A DNA stretch of 6,895 nt. It comes from Acidimicrobiia bacterium. GTDB taxonomy: Bacteria; Actinomycetota; Acidimicrobiia; UBA5794; JAOTWH01. Both the position numbers and the translations under genes were made by a program. The stretch spans positions 1-6,895 of the forward strand of contig JAOTWH010000119.1 of NCBI GenBank assembly GCA_029863035.1, in the 5' to 3' direction. The notes under the pieces are model-generated. The model was not told the DNA's origin. It searched no databases and worked only from the letters and a program-made list of their open reading frames with translations. Shown here piece by piece: positions 1 through 5,880 of this stretch; the first letter of the stretch is position 1, and the number at the start of each line of letters is the position of its first letter.

Positions 1-1
1 C

Positions 2-196
2 ACGTCCGCCCTGGCCCGGCTGTTGGCGACGTTGGTCGTGGTGCAGCTGTTGGCCGGTGTTATCAACCTCGCCCTGTCGGCGCCGCTTGCCATGCAGCTG
101 ATCCACCTGCTGCTAGCTGACGCATTGTGGATCGTCTTGGTCTTGGTGGCGGTCAACGTCTTGGCGGCACACCAACGAGAGGAGGTGTCGGTGTGA
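2..196 (+). CDS. ctaA: Heme A synthase, C-terminal fragment (CtaA/COX15 family)
   Basis: The window opens inside this gene; only the last 64 codons and the TGA stop (194-196) are visible. CtaA is a membrane protein that oxidises the C8 methyl of heme O to a formyl group, giving heme A for aa3-type cytochrome oxidase. The visible part has two hydrophobic segments (about residues 5-27 and 36-55 of the fragment) joined by a short loop. The sequence GVINLAL-SAPLAMQLIHLL matches the last-helices signature of the family: a Gly/Asn pair, a Pro, then the conserved heme-ligand His (codon 104-106) within HLLLA. The tail is short and polar (AHQREEVSV). The stop overlaps a GTG codon (193-195) that opens the ctaB reading frame, so the two genes look like one operon acting in consecutive steps. 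The family call is strong despite truncation; the start lies upstream of the window. Confidence 0.85.
   Translation, partial: TSALARLLATLVVVQLLAGVINLALSAPLAMQLIHLLLADALWIVLVLVAVNVLAAHQREEVSV
180..186 (+). promoter_or_regulatory. Perfect Shine-Dalgarno before GTG 193
   Basis: AGGAGGT lies inside the last codons of ctaA, 6 nt before the GTG at 193-195. The match to the anti-Shine-Dalgarno is complete and the spacing is near ideal. It argues that GTG 193, in the ctaB frame and overlapping the ctaA stop as GTGA, is a genuine initiation site. Confidence 0.75.
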
Positions 197-243
197 GAGC
201 GGTCGATATCACCGACCCGCGCCGGGTGACCGGCACCTGGTGA
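193..243 (+). other. 16-codon ORF in the ctaB frame ended by TGA: disrupted ctaB N-terminus or leader peptide
   Basis: GTG 193 starts a 16-residue reading frame (MRAVDITDPRRVTGTW) that stops at TGA 241-243. The frame after the stop is exactly that of ctaB, with no other stop, and continues through EQVRAL into the conserved ALTKPR. From memory, mycobacterial CtaB also carries a PRRVTG segment upstream of its ALTKPR at a similar distance. That would mean this stretch was once, or still is, the CtaB N-terminal tail. Without the TGA, CtaB would be 300 residues, within the usual family range. Possible explanations are a base-call error, a real nonsense mutation with reinitiation downstream, or a translated leader that couples ctaB to ctaA. 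General recoding of TGA is unlikely, because ctaA, lgt and gpsA all end on TGA where their families end. Confidence 0.6.
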
Positions 244-258
244 GAGCAGGTACGCGCT

Positions 259-1095
259 TTGGTAGCGCTGACCAAGCCTCGCATCATCGAGCTTCTGTTG
301 GTCACCACCGTGCCCGCCATGGTGCTGGCTGCCGGTGAGTGGCCTGGAACCTGGCTGGTGATAGCCACTGTGATCGGGGGAACGCTCTCGGCTGGCGGCG
401 CCAACGCCATCAACAACTTCGTTGACCGCGACATCGATGAGCTGATGGGCCGCACCGGGCATCGCCCGCTTCCGGCGAAGCGAATCCGGCCCGTCGTTGC
501 ACTGTGGCTTGGTTCCACTCTCGGGTTGGCGGGGTTCTTTTGGTTATGGGCCACCACCAACCTGCTGGCCGGGTTGATCGCCACGGCGGCCCTGGGTTTC
601 TATGTCTTCGTGTACACGCTGGCTCTCAAGCGCTCGACGCCACAGAACATCGTTATCGGAGGCGCAGCCGGAGCTGCTCCGGCGCTGGTCGGCTGGGCTG
701 CGGTCAATGGAAGCGTTGGGCTTGGTGCCTGGGTGCTATTCGCCATCATCTTCTTTTGGACGCCGCCCCACTTCTGGGCGCTTGCCCTTCGCTATCGCGA
801 CGACTACGAGCGCGCCGGCGTTCCCATGCTGCCGGTGGTGGCCGGGGAGCGCTACACCACGAATCAAATGGTGCTCTACTCCGTCGTTTTGGTGGGGGTG
901 ACCCTTCTCCTCTTCCCGGCAGTGCCCATGAGTCGGTTCTATCTCGTCGTTGCCGGAGCGCTCGGCGCTGCTTTCGTGTGGGGCGCTTGGCAGGTTCGGC
1001 GCCGCCCCGCAACCGCGATGCGCTTCTTCCGGTTCTCGATCACCTATCTCGCGTTGCTGTTTCTGGCTGTGGCGATCGATCCCTTGGTTTTCTAG
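259..1095 (+). CDS. ctaB: Heme O synthase (protoheme IX farnesyltransferase)
   Basis: This integral-membrane UbiA-superfamily prenyltransferase adds the hydroxyethylfarnesyl tail from farnesyl diphosphate to heme b, making heme O, the substrate of the upstream CtaA. The first Mg-diphosphate motif NxxxDxxxD is at residues 52-60 (N52, D56, D60) followed by RTGHRPLP. The second polar region is FWTPPHFWALALRYRDDY at about 166-183, then AGVPMLP. About nine hydrophobic segments fill the 278 residues. TTG 259 is the first start codon after the in-frame TGA at 241; GAGCAGG 8 nt upstream is only a weak Shine-Dalgarno. The resulting N-terminus (MVALTKPR) is several residues shorter than usual. The stronger signal at GTG 193 suggests the authentic start was further upstream. 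Function is near certain; the start is not. Confidence 0.93.
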   Translation: MVALTKPRIIELLLVTTVPAMVLAAGEWPGTWLVIATVIGGTLSAGGANAINNFVDRDIDELMGRTGHRPLPAKRIRPVVALWLGSTLGLAGFFWLWATTNLLAGLIATAALGFYVFVYTLALKRSTPQNIVIGGAAGAAPALVGWAAVNGSVGLGAWVLFAIIFFWTPPHFWALALRYRDDYERAGVPMLPVVAGERYTTNQMVLYSVVLVGVTLLLFPAVPMSRFYLVVAGALGAAFVWGAWQVRRRPATAMRFFRFSITYLALLFLAVAIDPLVF

Positions 1096-1109
1096 GTCAC
1101 GGTCGGGCC

Positions 1110-1115
1110 TAACCT
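1110..1115 (+). promoter_or_regulatory. -10-like hexamer for leaderless lgt transcript
   Basis: TAACCT fits the actinobacterial TANNNT -10 pattern. It ends 6 nt before the GTG start at 1122, so transcription would begin at or within a base of the start codon. No Shine-Dalgarno and no clear -35 box are visible in the 26-nt gap after ctaB. The arrangement repeats before gpsA and the MFS gene. Confidence 0.5.
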
Positions 1116-1121
1116 GAAATC

Positions 1122-2006
1122 GTGATCGCAGCGATCTCCTATACCCCCATCCCGATCTTCGAGTTTGGGCCAATCAACCTTTCGCTTCATGGCGTTTTCG
1201 CTGGCCTGGGGTTCGTCGCCGGCGCCATGCTCATGATCCGTGAGGTTCGCCGCCGAGGATTCGACGTGGAGAAGGTGACCTCGGCCATCACCTGGGGGTT
1301 GGTCGGGTCCATCCTGGGTGCGCGGCTCTTCACCGTCCCTGCCCACCTGTCTGATCCTGGATACGGCTTCGACAATGTCATCGGGTTGGCCGGCGACTTC
1401 TCGATCCTTGGCGGGTTCGCCGGAGGGATTATCGCCGGCGTGTGGCGATTCCGACGCCTTGACATGGCGGTGATGCCCCATCTGGATATGGCTGCAGCAG
1501 GCCTGGCGATCGGCGCGGTGATCGGCCGTATCGGAGACCTGGTCATCGTCGAGCATCTTGGCTCCCCGACCAGATTCTTCTTGGGCTTCACCGTCAAAGC
1601 TGGTTACGACATCGCTCCCCAACACGATGCGCTGGAGTGCCTTGAGGGAATCTGCGGTACCTATCACCACACGGCGCTGTACGACTTGATCGGATCGGCA
1701 GTTCTGCTGTTGGCGTTGTTCGCTTTGCGCAAGACATGGACGGGAGCCCGCTACGGCCAGCTGTTCTCGGTCTGGATGGTCTGGTACGGCATGCAGCGGT
1801 TCCTCATCGACTTCACCCGCCTGGGGGCGGCCGAAGACGGCACTGCAGCGGATTCGGTTATCGGGCCGTTCACCGGAAGCCAGTGGGGGGCGTTGGCTGC
1901 CGCCGTCGGGGGAGTGCTGCTCTGGATGCTCATGAGGCGCCAGCCCCAGGTCTCATCAGACAACGATGCTTCAATGCGCGCCATCCCTGCCGACGTTGAA
2001 TCCTGA
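1122..2006 (+). CDS. lgt: Prolipoprotein diacylglyceryl transferase, divergent subfamily
   Basis: Lgt transfers diacylglycerol from phosphatidylglycerol to the lipobox cysteine of prolipoproteins in the cytoplasmic membrane. The protein has 294 residues and about seven hydrophobic segments. Family landmarks are GPINLSLHG (17-24), GLVGSILGARL (59-69), SILGG (94-98), the signature GRIGDLVIVEHLG (135-147), HHTALYDL (182-189) and WYGMQRFLIDF (221-231). Against E. coli Lgt, read by eye, R143, E151, G154, Y235 and R239 have counterparts (R136, E144, G147, Y222, R226). Y26, H103, N146 and E243 appear replaced by H23, L96, D139 and D230. It therefore belongs to a divergent branch, perhaps one known from other Actinobacteria, or has altered activity. 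GTG 1122 gives the normal N-terminus and has no Shine-Dalgarno but a well-placed -10 hexamer. The 3' end overlaps the next gene. Confidence 0.85.
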   Translation: MIAAISYTPIPIFEFGPINLSLHGVFAGLGFVAGAMLMIREVRRRGFDVEKVTSAITWGLVGSILGARLFTVPAHLSDPGYGFDNVIGLAGDFSILGGFAGGIIAGVWRFRRLDMAVMPHLDMAAAGLAIGAVIGRIGDLVIVEHLGSPTRFFLGFTVKAGYDIAPQHDALECLEGICGTYHHTALYDLIGSAVLLLALFALRKTWTGARYGQLFSVWMVWYGMQRFLIDFTRLGAAEDGTAADSVIGPFTGSQWGALAAAVGGVLLWMLMRRQPQVSSDNDASMRAIPADVES

Positions 2007-3045
2007 CTTCCCTCCCGACACGGCTCCGATCCGAACCGAAGAGCGCTTCGATCAGAGCCGAGTGGCCGAGTACCTGCGGGCGAGATTGCCCGACGTGGGT
2101 GGAGACGTTGAGATCAGCTTCGAGCAGTTCCCCGGCGGGAAGGCCAATCTGACGTATCTCGTTCGCGCCGGTAGCCAGGAGTTCGTGCTGCGTCGTCCAC
2201 CGCTAGGGCCTGTCGCGCCGGGCAGTCACGACATGGCCCGCGAGCACAACGTCTTGTCGCGGCTGTGGAGGCAATTTCCCCATGCGCCGCGAGCTCATCT
2301 CTTCTGTGACGATCCCGACGTCATGGACAAGCCCTTCTTCGTCATGGATCGAGTCCACGGTTACGTCGTGCGTGACGAATGGCCGCAAGACATAGATGAG
2401 GCGCGGCGCCGTGCGGTTTCGGAATCGCTGGTTGACACGCTTGTTCGGCTGCACGCAGTTGACTCTGCCGACGTTGACCTATCGGAGATCGGCAAACCGG
2501 TTGGTTTCGTTGAGCGCCAGGTGACTGGCTGGACCGATCGGTGGAATCGAGCCAAAACCCGCGACCTAAACGACATGGACGAATCCGCCGCCTTGTTGAA
2601 GGGCTCGGTGCCCGAGCCCCAGGCGGCGACGCTGCTTCACAATGACTTCAAGCTCGACAACACCATGATCGACCACGAGGCAAAGGTCGTTGCTGTTCTC
2701 GATTGGGACATGGCCACGCTTGGCGATCCTTTGGTCGATGTCGGCACGATGTTGGCCTACTGGGCGGCGCCGCAAGACGCCATAGCGATGTTGGTTGGCA
2801 CCGACGCGGTCACCCTGACGCCATATATGGACCGTGTCGAGGTGAGCAACCGGTATGCGGCAGGCACTGGCTTCGATCTGTCGAACGTCGACTACTACCT
2901 CGCCCTGGCCTACTTTCGAATCGCCGTGATCACCGAGCAGATCTATGGCCGGTTTCTGGCCGGACATACCAACGACGCAAGATTCGAGGCTCTGGGACCG
3001 CTAGTCCCATCGCTGGCGGCTTCGGCCAGATCGGCGCTTGGCTAG
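1966..3045 (+). CDS. ACAD10/11-like aminoglycoside phosphotransferase-family kinase
   Basis: The protein has a protein-kinase-like APH fold of the type fused to acyl-CoA dehydrogenases in animal ACAD10/ACAD11. Those act on hydroxyacyl-CoA substrates; the substrate here is unknown. In order it shows the nucleotide-binding loop FPGGKANLTYLV (55-66), FVLRRPP (73-79), E93 in a REHNVL helix, the catalytic Brenner motif HNDFKLDN (225-232, base D227), and the metal-binding DWDMATLGDP (246-255). It is cytosolic, with no signal or membrane segment; 359 residues is the usual length for the stand-alone type. ATG 1966 overlaps lgt by 41 bp; TTG 1996 (11 bp overlap) is an alternative, and neither has a clear Shine-Dalgarno. 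The gene probably shares the lgt transcript. Its TAG stop overlaps that of the convergent gene. It is unlikely to be an antibiotic-resistance enzyme. Confidence 0.85.
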   Translation: MLQCAPSLPTLNPDFPPDTAPIRTEERFDQSRVAEYLRARLPDVGGDVEISFEQFPGGKANLTYLVRAGSQEFVLRRPPLGPVAPGSHDMAREHNVLSRLWRQFPHAPRAHLFCDDPDVMDKPFFVMDRVHGYVVRDEWPQDIDEARRRAVSESLVDTLVRLHAVDSADVDLSEIGKPVGFVERQVTGWTDRWNRAKTRDLNDMDESAALLKGSVPEPQAATLLHNDFKLDNTMIDHEAKVVAVLDWDMATLGDPLVDVGTMLAYWAAPQDAIAMLVGTDAVTLTPYMDRVEVSNRYAAGTGFDLSNVDYYLALAYFRIAVITEQIYGRFLAGHTNDARFEALGPLVPSLAASARSALG

Positions 3046-3506
3046 GCCGGCTCGCGCAGGTCGATCTCAACGATCTTGATGGCCGTGGGGTCAACGCGCC
3101 TGGTGTCGAGGATCAGCGTCAGGCCGTCCTTCTCTCCTGCTCCCACCCAGTGCGTTCCGTCTGCCAACCCGACGAAGAGGACTTCTTCGCCTTTGACATC
3201 GATCTTGATGTCGCGAGGACGTCCGTTCTCTATACGTTTGCCTTCGAGCGCCCGTTGCGTATGCGGTTGGTCGGTCGACGCGTAATGAGTGTCCAGCTCG
3301 ACCGAACCGGCGGCGGTGCTGCCGTAGCCGACCGATAGGTGGGCGATCTTTGGATCTTCGGCTTCGTCGTCGACCCAGCCGGGGGTGACCTCGTGGCGAT
3401 AGAGGCCGCGACCGGTAACTCCGAAGACGGGCGTGCCCGATTCGGCGACCTGCTGCATACGGCGCTGTTGGCGCCGATACTCAGAGCGGACCTTGTATCT
3501 GTTCAT
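3042..3506 (-). CDS. Unrecognised 154-residue soluble protein coupled to gpsA
   Basis: I do not recognise this protein. It is predicted soluble, with no cysteine, signal peptide or membrane segment. Residues 3-20 are strongly basic and likely helical (KVRSEYRRQQRRMQQ). The middle (25-85) is mixed and Gly/Thr-rich. The C-terminal part (98-150) alternates hydrophobic and charged residues (IKIDVKGEEVLFVGLADG, then GLTLILD and IKIVEIDL), which suggests a small beta-barrel or sandwich. The ATG (3506-3504) overlaps the gpsA TGA as ATGA, and GGAGGT lies just upstream within gpsA, so it should be translated as the second gene of the gpsA operon. Its frame stays open throughout, with a normal protein-like composition, unlike the shadow frames opposite. 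Its TAG stop shares CTAG with the convergent kinase-like gene. A real gene is very likely; its function is unknown. Confidence 0.75.
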   Translation of the reverse strand: MNRYKVRSEYRRQQRRMQQVAESGTPVFGVTGRGLYRHEVTPGWVDDEAEDPKIAHLSVGYGSTAAGSVELDTHYASTDQPHTQRALEGKRIENGRPRDIKIDVKGEEVLFVGLADGTHWVGAGEKDGLTLILDTRRVDPTAIKIVEIDLREPA

Positions 3507-4498
3507 TCCACCTCCGACTTGGCCTGACGGCCCATCAGCTCCGGTACGAGTTCGCGAGGGTCCTTCCCCTCATTGAGCACCGCGCCGACTTCTGTGGCGA
3601 TGGGCATTTCTACCCTGTGTCGTTGGGCGAGCGACAGAACTGCGTCCGTCGTCCGTACGCCCTCTGCCACCATGTTCATCTCAGCGATCACGTCGCTGAG
3701 TTTACGCCCTTTTCCGAGCTCTGTTCCCACGCGGTGGTTTCGGCTCTTGGTACTCATGCAAGTTGCGATGAGGTCTCCCATCCCGGCCAACCCGGCGAAC
3801 GTGGCACGCTCACCGCCCATGGCGATACCGAGGCGGGTGATCTCGGCCAAGGCCCGCGTAAGCAGTGCGGCCAGCGTGTTCTCGCCGTAATCGAGGCCAT
3901 GGGCGATGCCAGCTGCGATAGCCATGACGTTCTTGAGCGCACCGGCGGCTTCGCAACCGACGACATCGGGATTGGTGTAGACCCGAAAGGCAGGTCCGGC
4001 GAACAACGGTTGCAGTTCTCGACCCTGATCTTCGTCTGGCATGGCCAGGACGGCCGCGGTCGGCAAGCCTGCGGCCACCTCGGCCGCCAGGTTGGGACCG
4101 GTCAATACCCCGACGGCTGTGTCGGTTCCGAGGACGTCGGCGGTGACCTCGGTCATTCGCAGCAGCGTTTCCTGTTCGATGCCTTTGGCCAGGCTCACGA
4201 CGGGGGCTGCGGATGGCACTTGGTCAGCTGCTTGGCCCAGCACCTCCCTGAAGCCATGCGACGGCATCGCCGCGATCACTACGTCGGCACCGCCGAGCGC
4301 CTCCGTTAACGAGGACGTCGGAGTGACATTCGAACCGAGTTCAACATTGGGCAGGTAGTCGGCGTTGCGGCGGGTTGCTGCAATGTCCTTTGCAAGGTCG
4401 GGGCGTCGTGCCCACAGGGTCACCTCCGAAGCGTTGTGCGATGTGAGGTCGGCGATGGCCGTACCCCAAGAACCGGCGCCGAGCACGGCGAGTTTCAT
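3503..4498 (-). CDS. gpsA: Glycerol-3-phosphate dehydrogenase [NAD(P)+]
   Basis: This cytosolic enzyme reduces dihydroxyacetone phosphate to sn-glycerol-3-phosphate, the backbone precursor of phospholipids. The protein has 331 residues, normal for GpsA. The Rossmann motif GAGSWGTA is at 7-14, SLAKGIE at 102-108, GPNLAAEVA at 134-142, and the catalytic lysine K189 sits in GALKNV. The substrate-binding block GLAGMGDLIATC (236-247, D242) is followed by SRN (R253, N254). All expected key residues are present. An in-frame ATG lies 18 nt upstream (4516), but ATG 4498 matches the canonical MKLAVLGAG start. It also sits 7 nt after a TAGCCT -10-like hexamer that the longer version would run across. 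It is the first gene of a two-gene operon, divergent from the MFS gene. Confidence 0.97.
   Translation of the reverse strand: MKLAVLGAGSWGTAIADLTSHNASEVTLWARRPDLAKDIAATRRNADYLPNVELGSNVTPTSSLTEALGGADVVIAAMPSHGFREVLGQAADQVPSAAPVVSLAKGIEQETLLRMTEVTADVLGTDTAVGVLTGPNLAAEVAAGLPTAAVLAMPDEDQGRELQPLFAGPAFRVYTNPDVVGCEAAGALKNVMAIAAGIAHGLDYGENTLAALLTRALAEITRLGIAMGGERATFAGLAGMGDLIATCMSTKSRNHRVGTELGKGRKLSDVIAEMNMVAEGVRTTDAVLSLAQRHRVEMPIATEVGAVLNEGKDPRELVPELMGRQAKSEVE
3510..3515 (-). promoter_or_regulatory. Shine-Dalgarno for the gene downstream of gpsA
   Basis: Read on the minus strand, GGAGGT lies in the last codons of gpsA, 3 nt before the ATG at 3506. The spacing is short, but the GAGGTGG run gives some latitude. 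With the ATGA overlap it fixes the start of the 154-residue protein and implies translational coupling. Confidence 0.55.
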
Positions 4499-4505
4499 GG
4501 CGGTC

Positions 4506-4511
4506 AGGCTA
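4506..4511 (-). promoter_or_regulatory. -10-like hexamer for leaderless gpsA transcript
   Basis: On the minus strand TAGCCT (TANNNT) ends 7 nt before ATG 4498. There is no Shine-Dalgarno in front of that ATG and no clear -35. The position predicts transcription beginning at the start codon and supports 4498 over the upstream ATG at 4516. Confidence 0.5.
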
Positions 4512-4523
4512 CGCATTACCCGC

Positions 4524-4529
4524 TACCGT
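4524..4529 (+). promoter_or_regulatory. -10-like hexamer for leaderless MFS-gene transcript
   Basis: TACCGT (TANNNT) ends 7 nt before GTG 4537, again without a Shine-Dalgarno. It lies only 12 bp from the oppositely oriented gpsA -10 hexamer, so the two promoters overlap face to back and polymerase could probably occupy only one at a time. Confidence 0.45.
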
Positions 4530-4536
4530 CGCTGTC

Positions 4537-5880
4537 GTGGATTCGGAACAGCCACCTCAGATACCTTCTCGGAAACGGCGCGTTGCCGGAGTGGTCGGGC
4601 GTGCCACGGGTCGCGGTATTGGGGCTGCGGCAACCAGTGTGGACAAGCTGATGTCGGCAGGTGGACCCGCTTTCCGCGTGTTAGCCAAGGTGCAGGCGAC
4701 GTCTATAGCCGGCGACACGCTGGTGACCATGGCACTAGCCGGGACCCTTTTCTTTCAAGTTCCGTCGAGCGATGCCCGCGACAAGATGGCCCTCTATCTG
4801 TTGTTGACGCTGGCGCCATTCGCCTTCCTGGGTCCAGTGTTGGTTGGCCTGTTCCGTCGCTATCCCACCGCATATCGCAGCGGGTTGATGCTTTCCTCCG
4901 GCCTGCGCTCGCTGGTGGCCATCGCGATGATCGTGGTGGGGCTGGACGACCTTTGGCTGTTCCCGCTGGCATTCGCTCTGCTGGCGCTGTCGAGGTTGCA
5001 CGGCATCAGCCGTTCGTCCTTGCTGCCGACAGCCCTCGAAGGACCAGTGGAACTCGTTGCTGCGAACGCTTTGCTGGCCAGAGTGGGGATCATCGCAACG
5101 GTTGCTGCGGTGCCGATCGGTGCCGCATTGGTCTACTGGGCGAGCTGGCCCGCTTTGCTAGTGGCCAGTGGTGTTTTCGCATATGGGGCCTTCGTTTCCC
5201 TGTCCGTTCCTCCGGTTGAGGTGGCGGGGCTGGAGCGGGGCCTGAAGAAAATGGAGCTGCCGCGAGGGATCCGCCTATCGCGTCTCGCCACCATGGGAGT
5301 GCGTTTCCTCAACGGGTTCCTCTTGTTGCTGGTGGCGTTCGCGTTCCGCGATGTCGACGCCGGCGTTGCCGACTTCGGGTTCCTATTGGGCTCTGCCGGA
5401 TTCGGCTACTTCCTTGCTTCGTGGATATCCCCGTGGTTGGAGCAACGCCTGCGCGAGGAGCCGATGGTGGTAGCTGCGCTGGCTATCGAGGCCGCAGCCG
5501 CATTCATCGCCGCTCAGATCTTCGGCCTGGGTGCAGCCGCCGGGCTGGCGGCTGCGGCGGGGCTGGCGTGGGGGACAGCCAAGTTCGGGTACGACGGGCT
5601 GTTGCAGGTTTCGATCGAGCCAGAGGCTCGAGGTCATGCATTCATCTTGTCGGAGATGGCCTTTCAGATCGCATGGGTGCTTGGCGCCCTGTTCCCGGTC
5701 TTGCTGGATGTTCCCATCGAGCCCGGCCTCGCCGTCGCCGGAGTTGTAGCGCTACTGGTACAGCTGCTCTACATCTCGGGGTTGTTGGTGCCGCTGGCCG
5801 AGGCGAGGCGGAGACGCCAGACGAAGACGGACGGTCCTCCTGATACCCCTCGCCGTGACGTGGAGCGATACCTGGACTAG
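4537..5880 (+). CDS. MFS-type transporter, substrate unknown
   Basis: This polytopic inner-membrane protein of 447 residues has the length and layout of a major facilitator superfamily carrier. The N-terminal 45 residues are hydrophilic and basic (SRKRR, GRATGRG). Hydrophobic segments follow at about 48-73, 84-106, 117-136, 139-155, 178-199, 204-223, 252-270, 279-298, 310-330, 332-346, 368-390 and 397-420. Two landmarks support MFS: a short basic loop GLFRRYP (104-110) after segment 2, and SRSSLLPTALEGPVELVAAN (158-177) before segment 5, with a loosely similar counterpart IEPEARGHAF (360-369) in the second half. The C-terminal 25 residues are charged and cytosolic. GTG 4537 gives a plausible start beside a leaderless-type -10. 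No substrate can be inferred from sequence or from its neighbour gpsA. The TAG stop overlaps that of the convergent kinase gene. Confidence 0.75.
   Translation: MDSEQPPQIPSRKRRVAGVVGRATGRGIGAAATSVDKLMSAGGPAFRVLAKVQATSIAGDTLVTMALAGTLFFQVPSSDARDKMALYLLLTLAPFAFLGPVLVGLFRRYPTAYRSGLMLSSGLRSLVAIAMIVVGLDDLWLFPLAFALLALSRLHGISRSSLLPTALEGPVELVAANALLARVGIIATVAAVPIGAALVYWASWPALLVASGVFAYGAFVSLSVPPVEVAGLERGLKKMELPRGIRLSRLATMGVRFLNGFLLLLVAFAFRDVDAGVADFGFLLGSAGFGYFLASWISPWLEQRLREEPMVVAALAIEAAAAFIAAQIFGLGAAAGLAAAAGLAWGTAKFGYDGLLQVSIEPEARGHAFILSEMAFQIAWVLGALFPVLLDVPIEPGLAVAGVVALLVQLLYISGLLVPLAEARRRRQTKTDGPPDTPRRDVERYLD

Noticed and set aside
241..243. TGA as a recoded sense codon (alternative genetic code or selenocysteine) in ctaB.
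   Set aside because: ctaA, lgt and gpsA terminate on TGA at family-typical ends, and I saw no obvious selenocysteine stem-loop or reason for Sec/Trp at this N-terminal position.
153..584. Minus-strand open frame of 143 codons opposite ctaA/ctaB.
   Set aside because: Its Pro/Ser/Thr-rich composition mirrors the ctaB coding strand, and it has no ribosome site or recognisable domain.
504..1112. Long plus-strand open frame of 202 codons overlapping ctaB.
   Set aside because: Arg/Gly/His-rich low-quality composition in an alternative frame of a well-supported gene; a typical high-GC shadow.
3463..3479. Short inverted repeat CGGCGC-N5-GCGCCG inside the 154-aa gene.
   Set aside because: Six base pairs in GC-rich coding sequence with no T-run or regulatory context is expected by chance.
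4365..5219. Plus-strand open frame of 284 codons covering the start of gpsA and half of the MFS gene.
   Set aside because: It crosses the divergent promoter region and is rich in Arg, Gly and Ser with no domain. The MFS frame has membrane segments and a sensible start, so this is a shadow.
5533..5555. Perfect 9-bp inverted repeat (GCAGCCGCC, 5-nt loop, GGCGGCTGC) resembling a terminator stem.
   Set aside because: It lies inside the MFS gene where Ala/Gly-rich membrane residues (AAAGLAAAAGL) are encoded. It has no T-run and is explained by GC-rich alanine codons.
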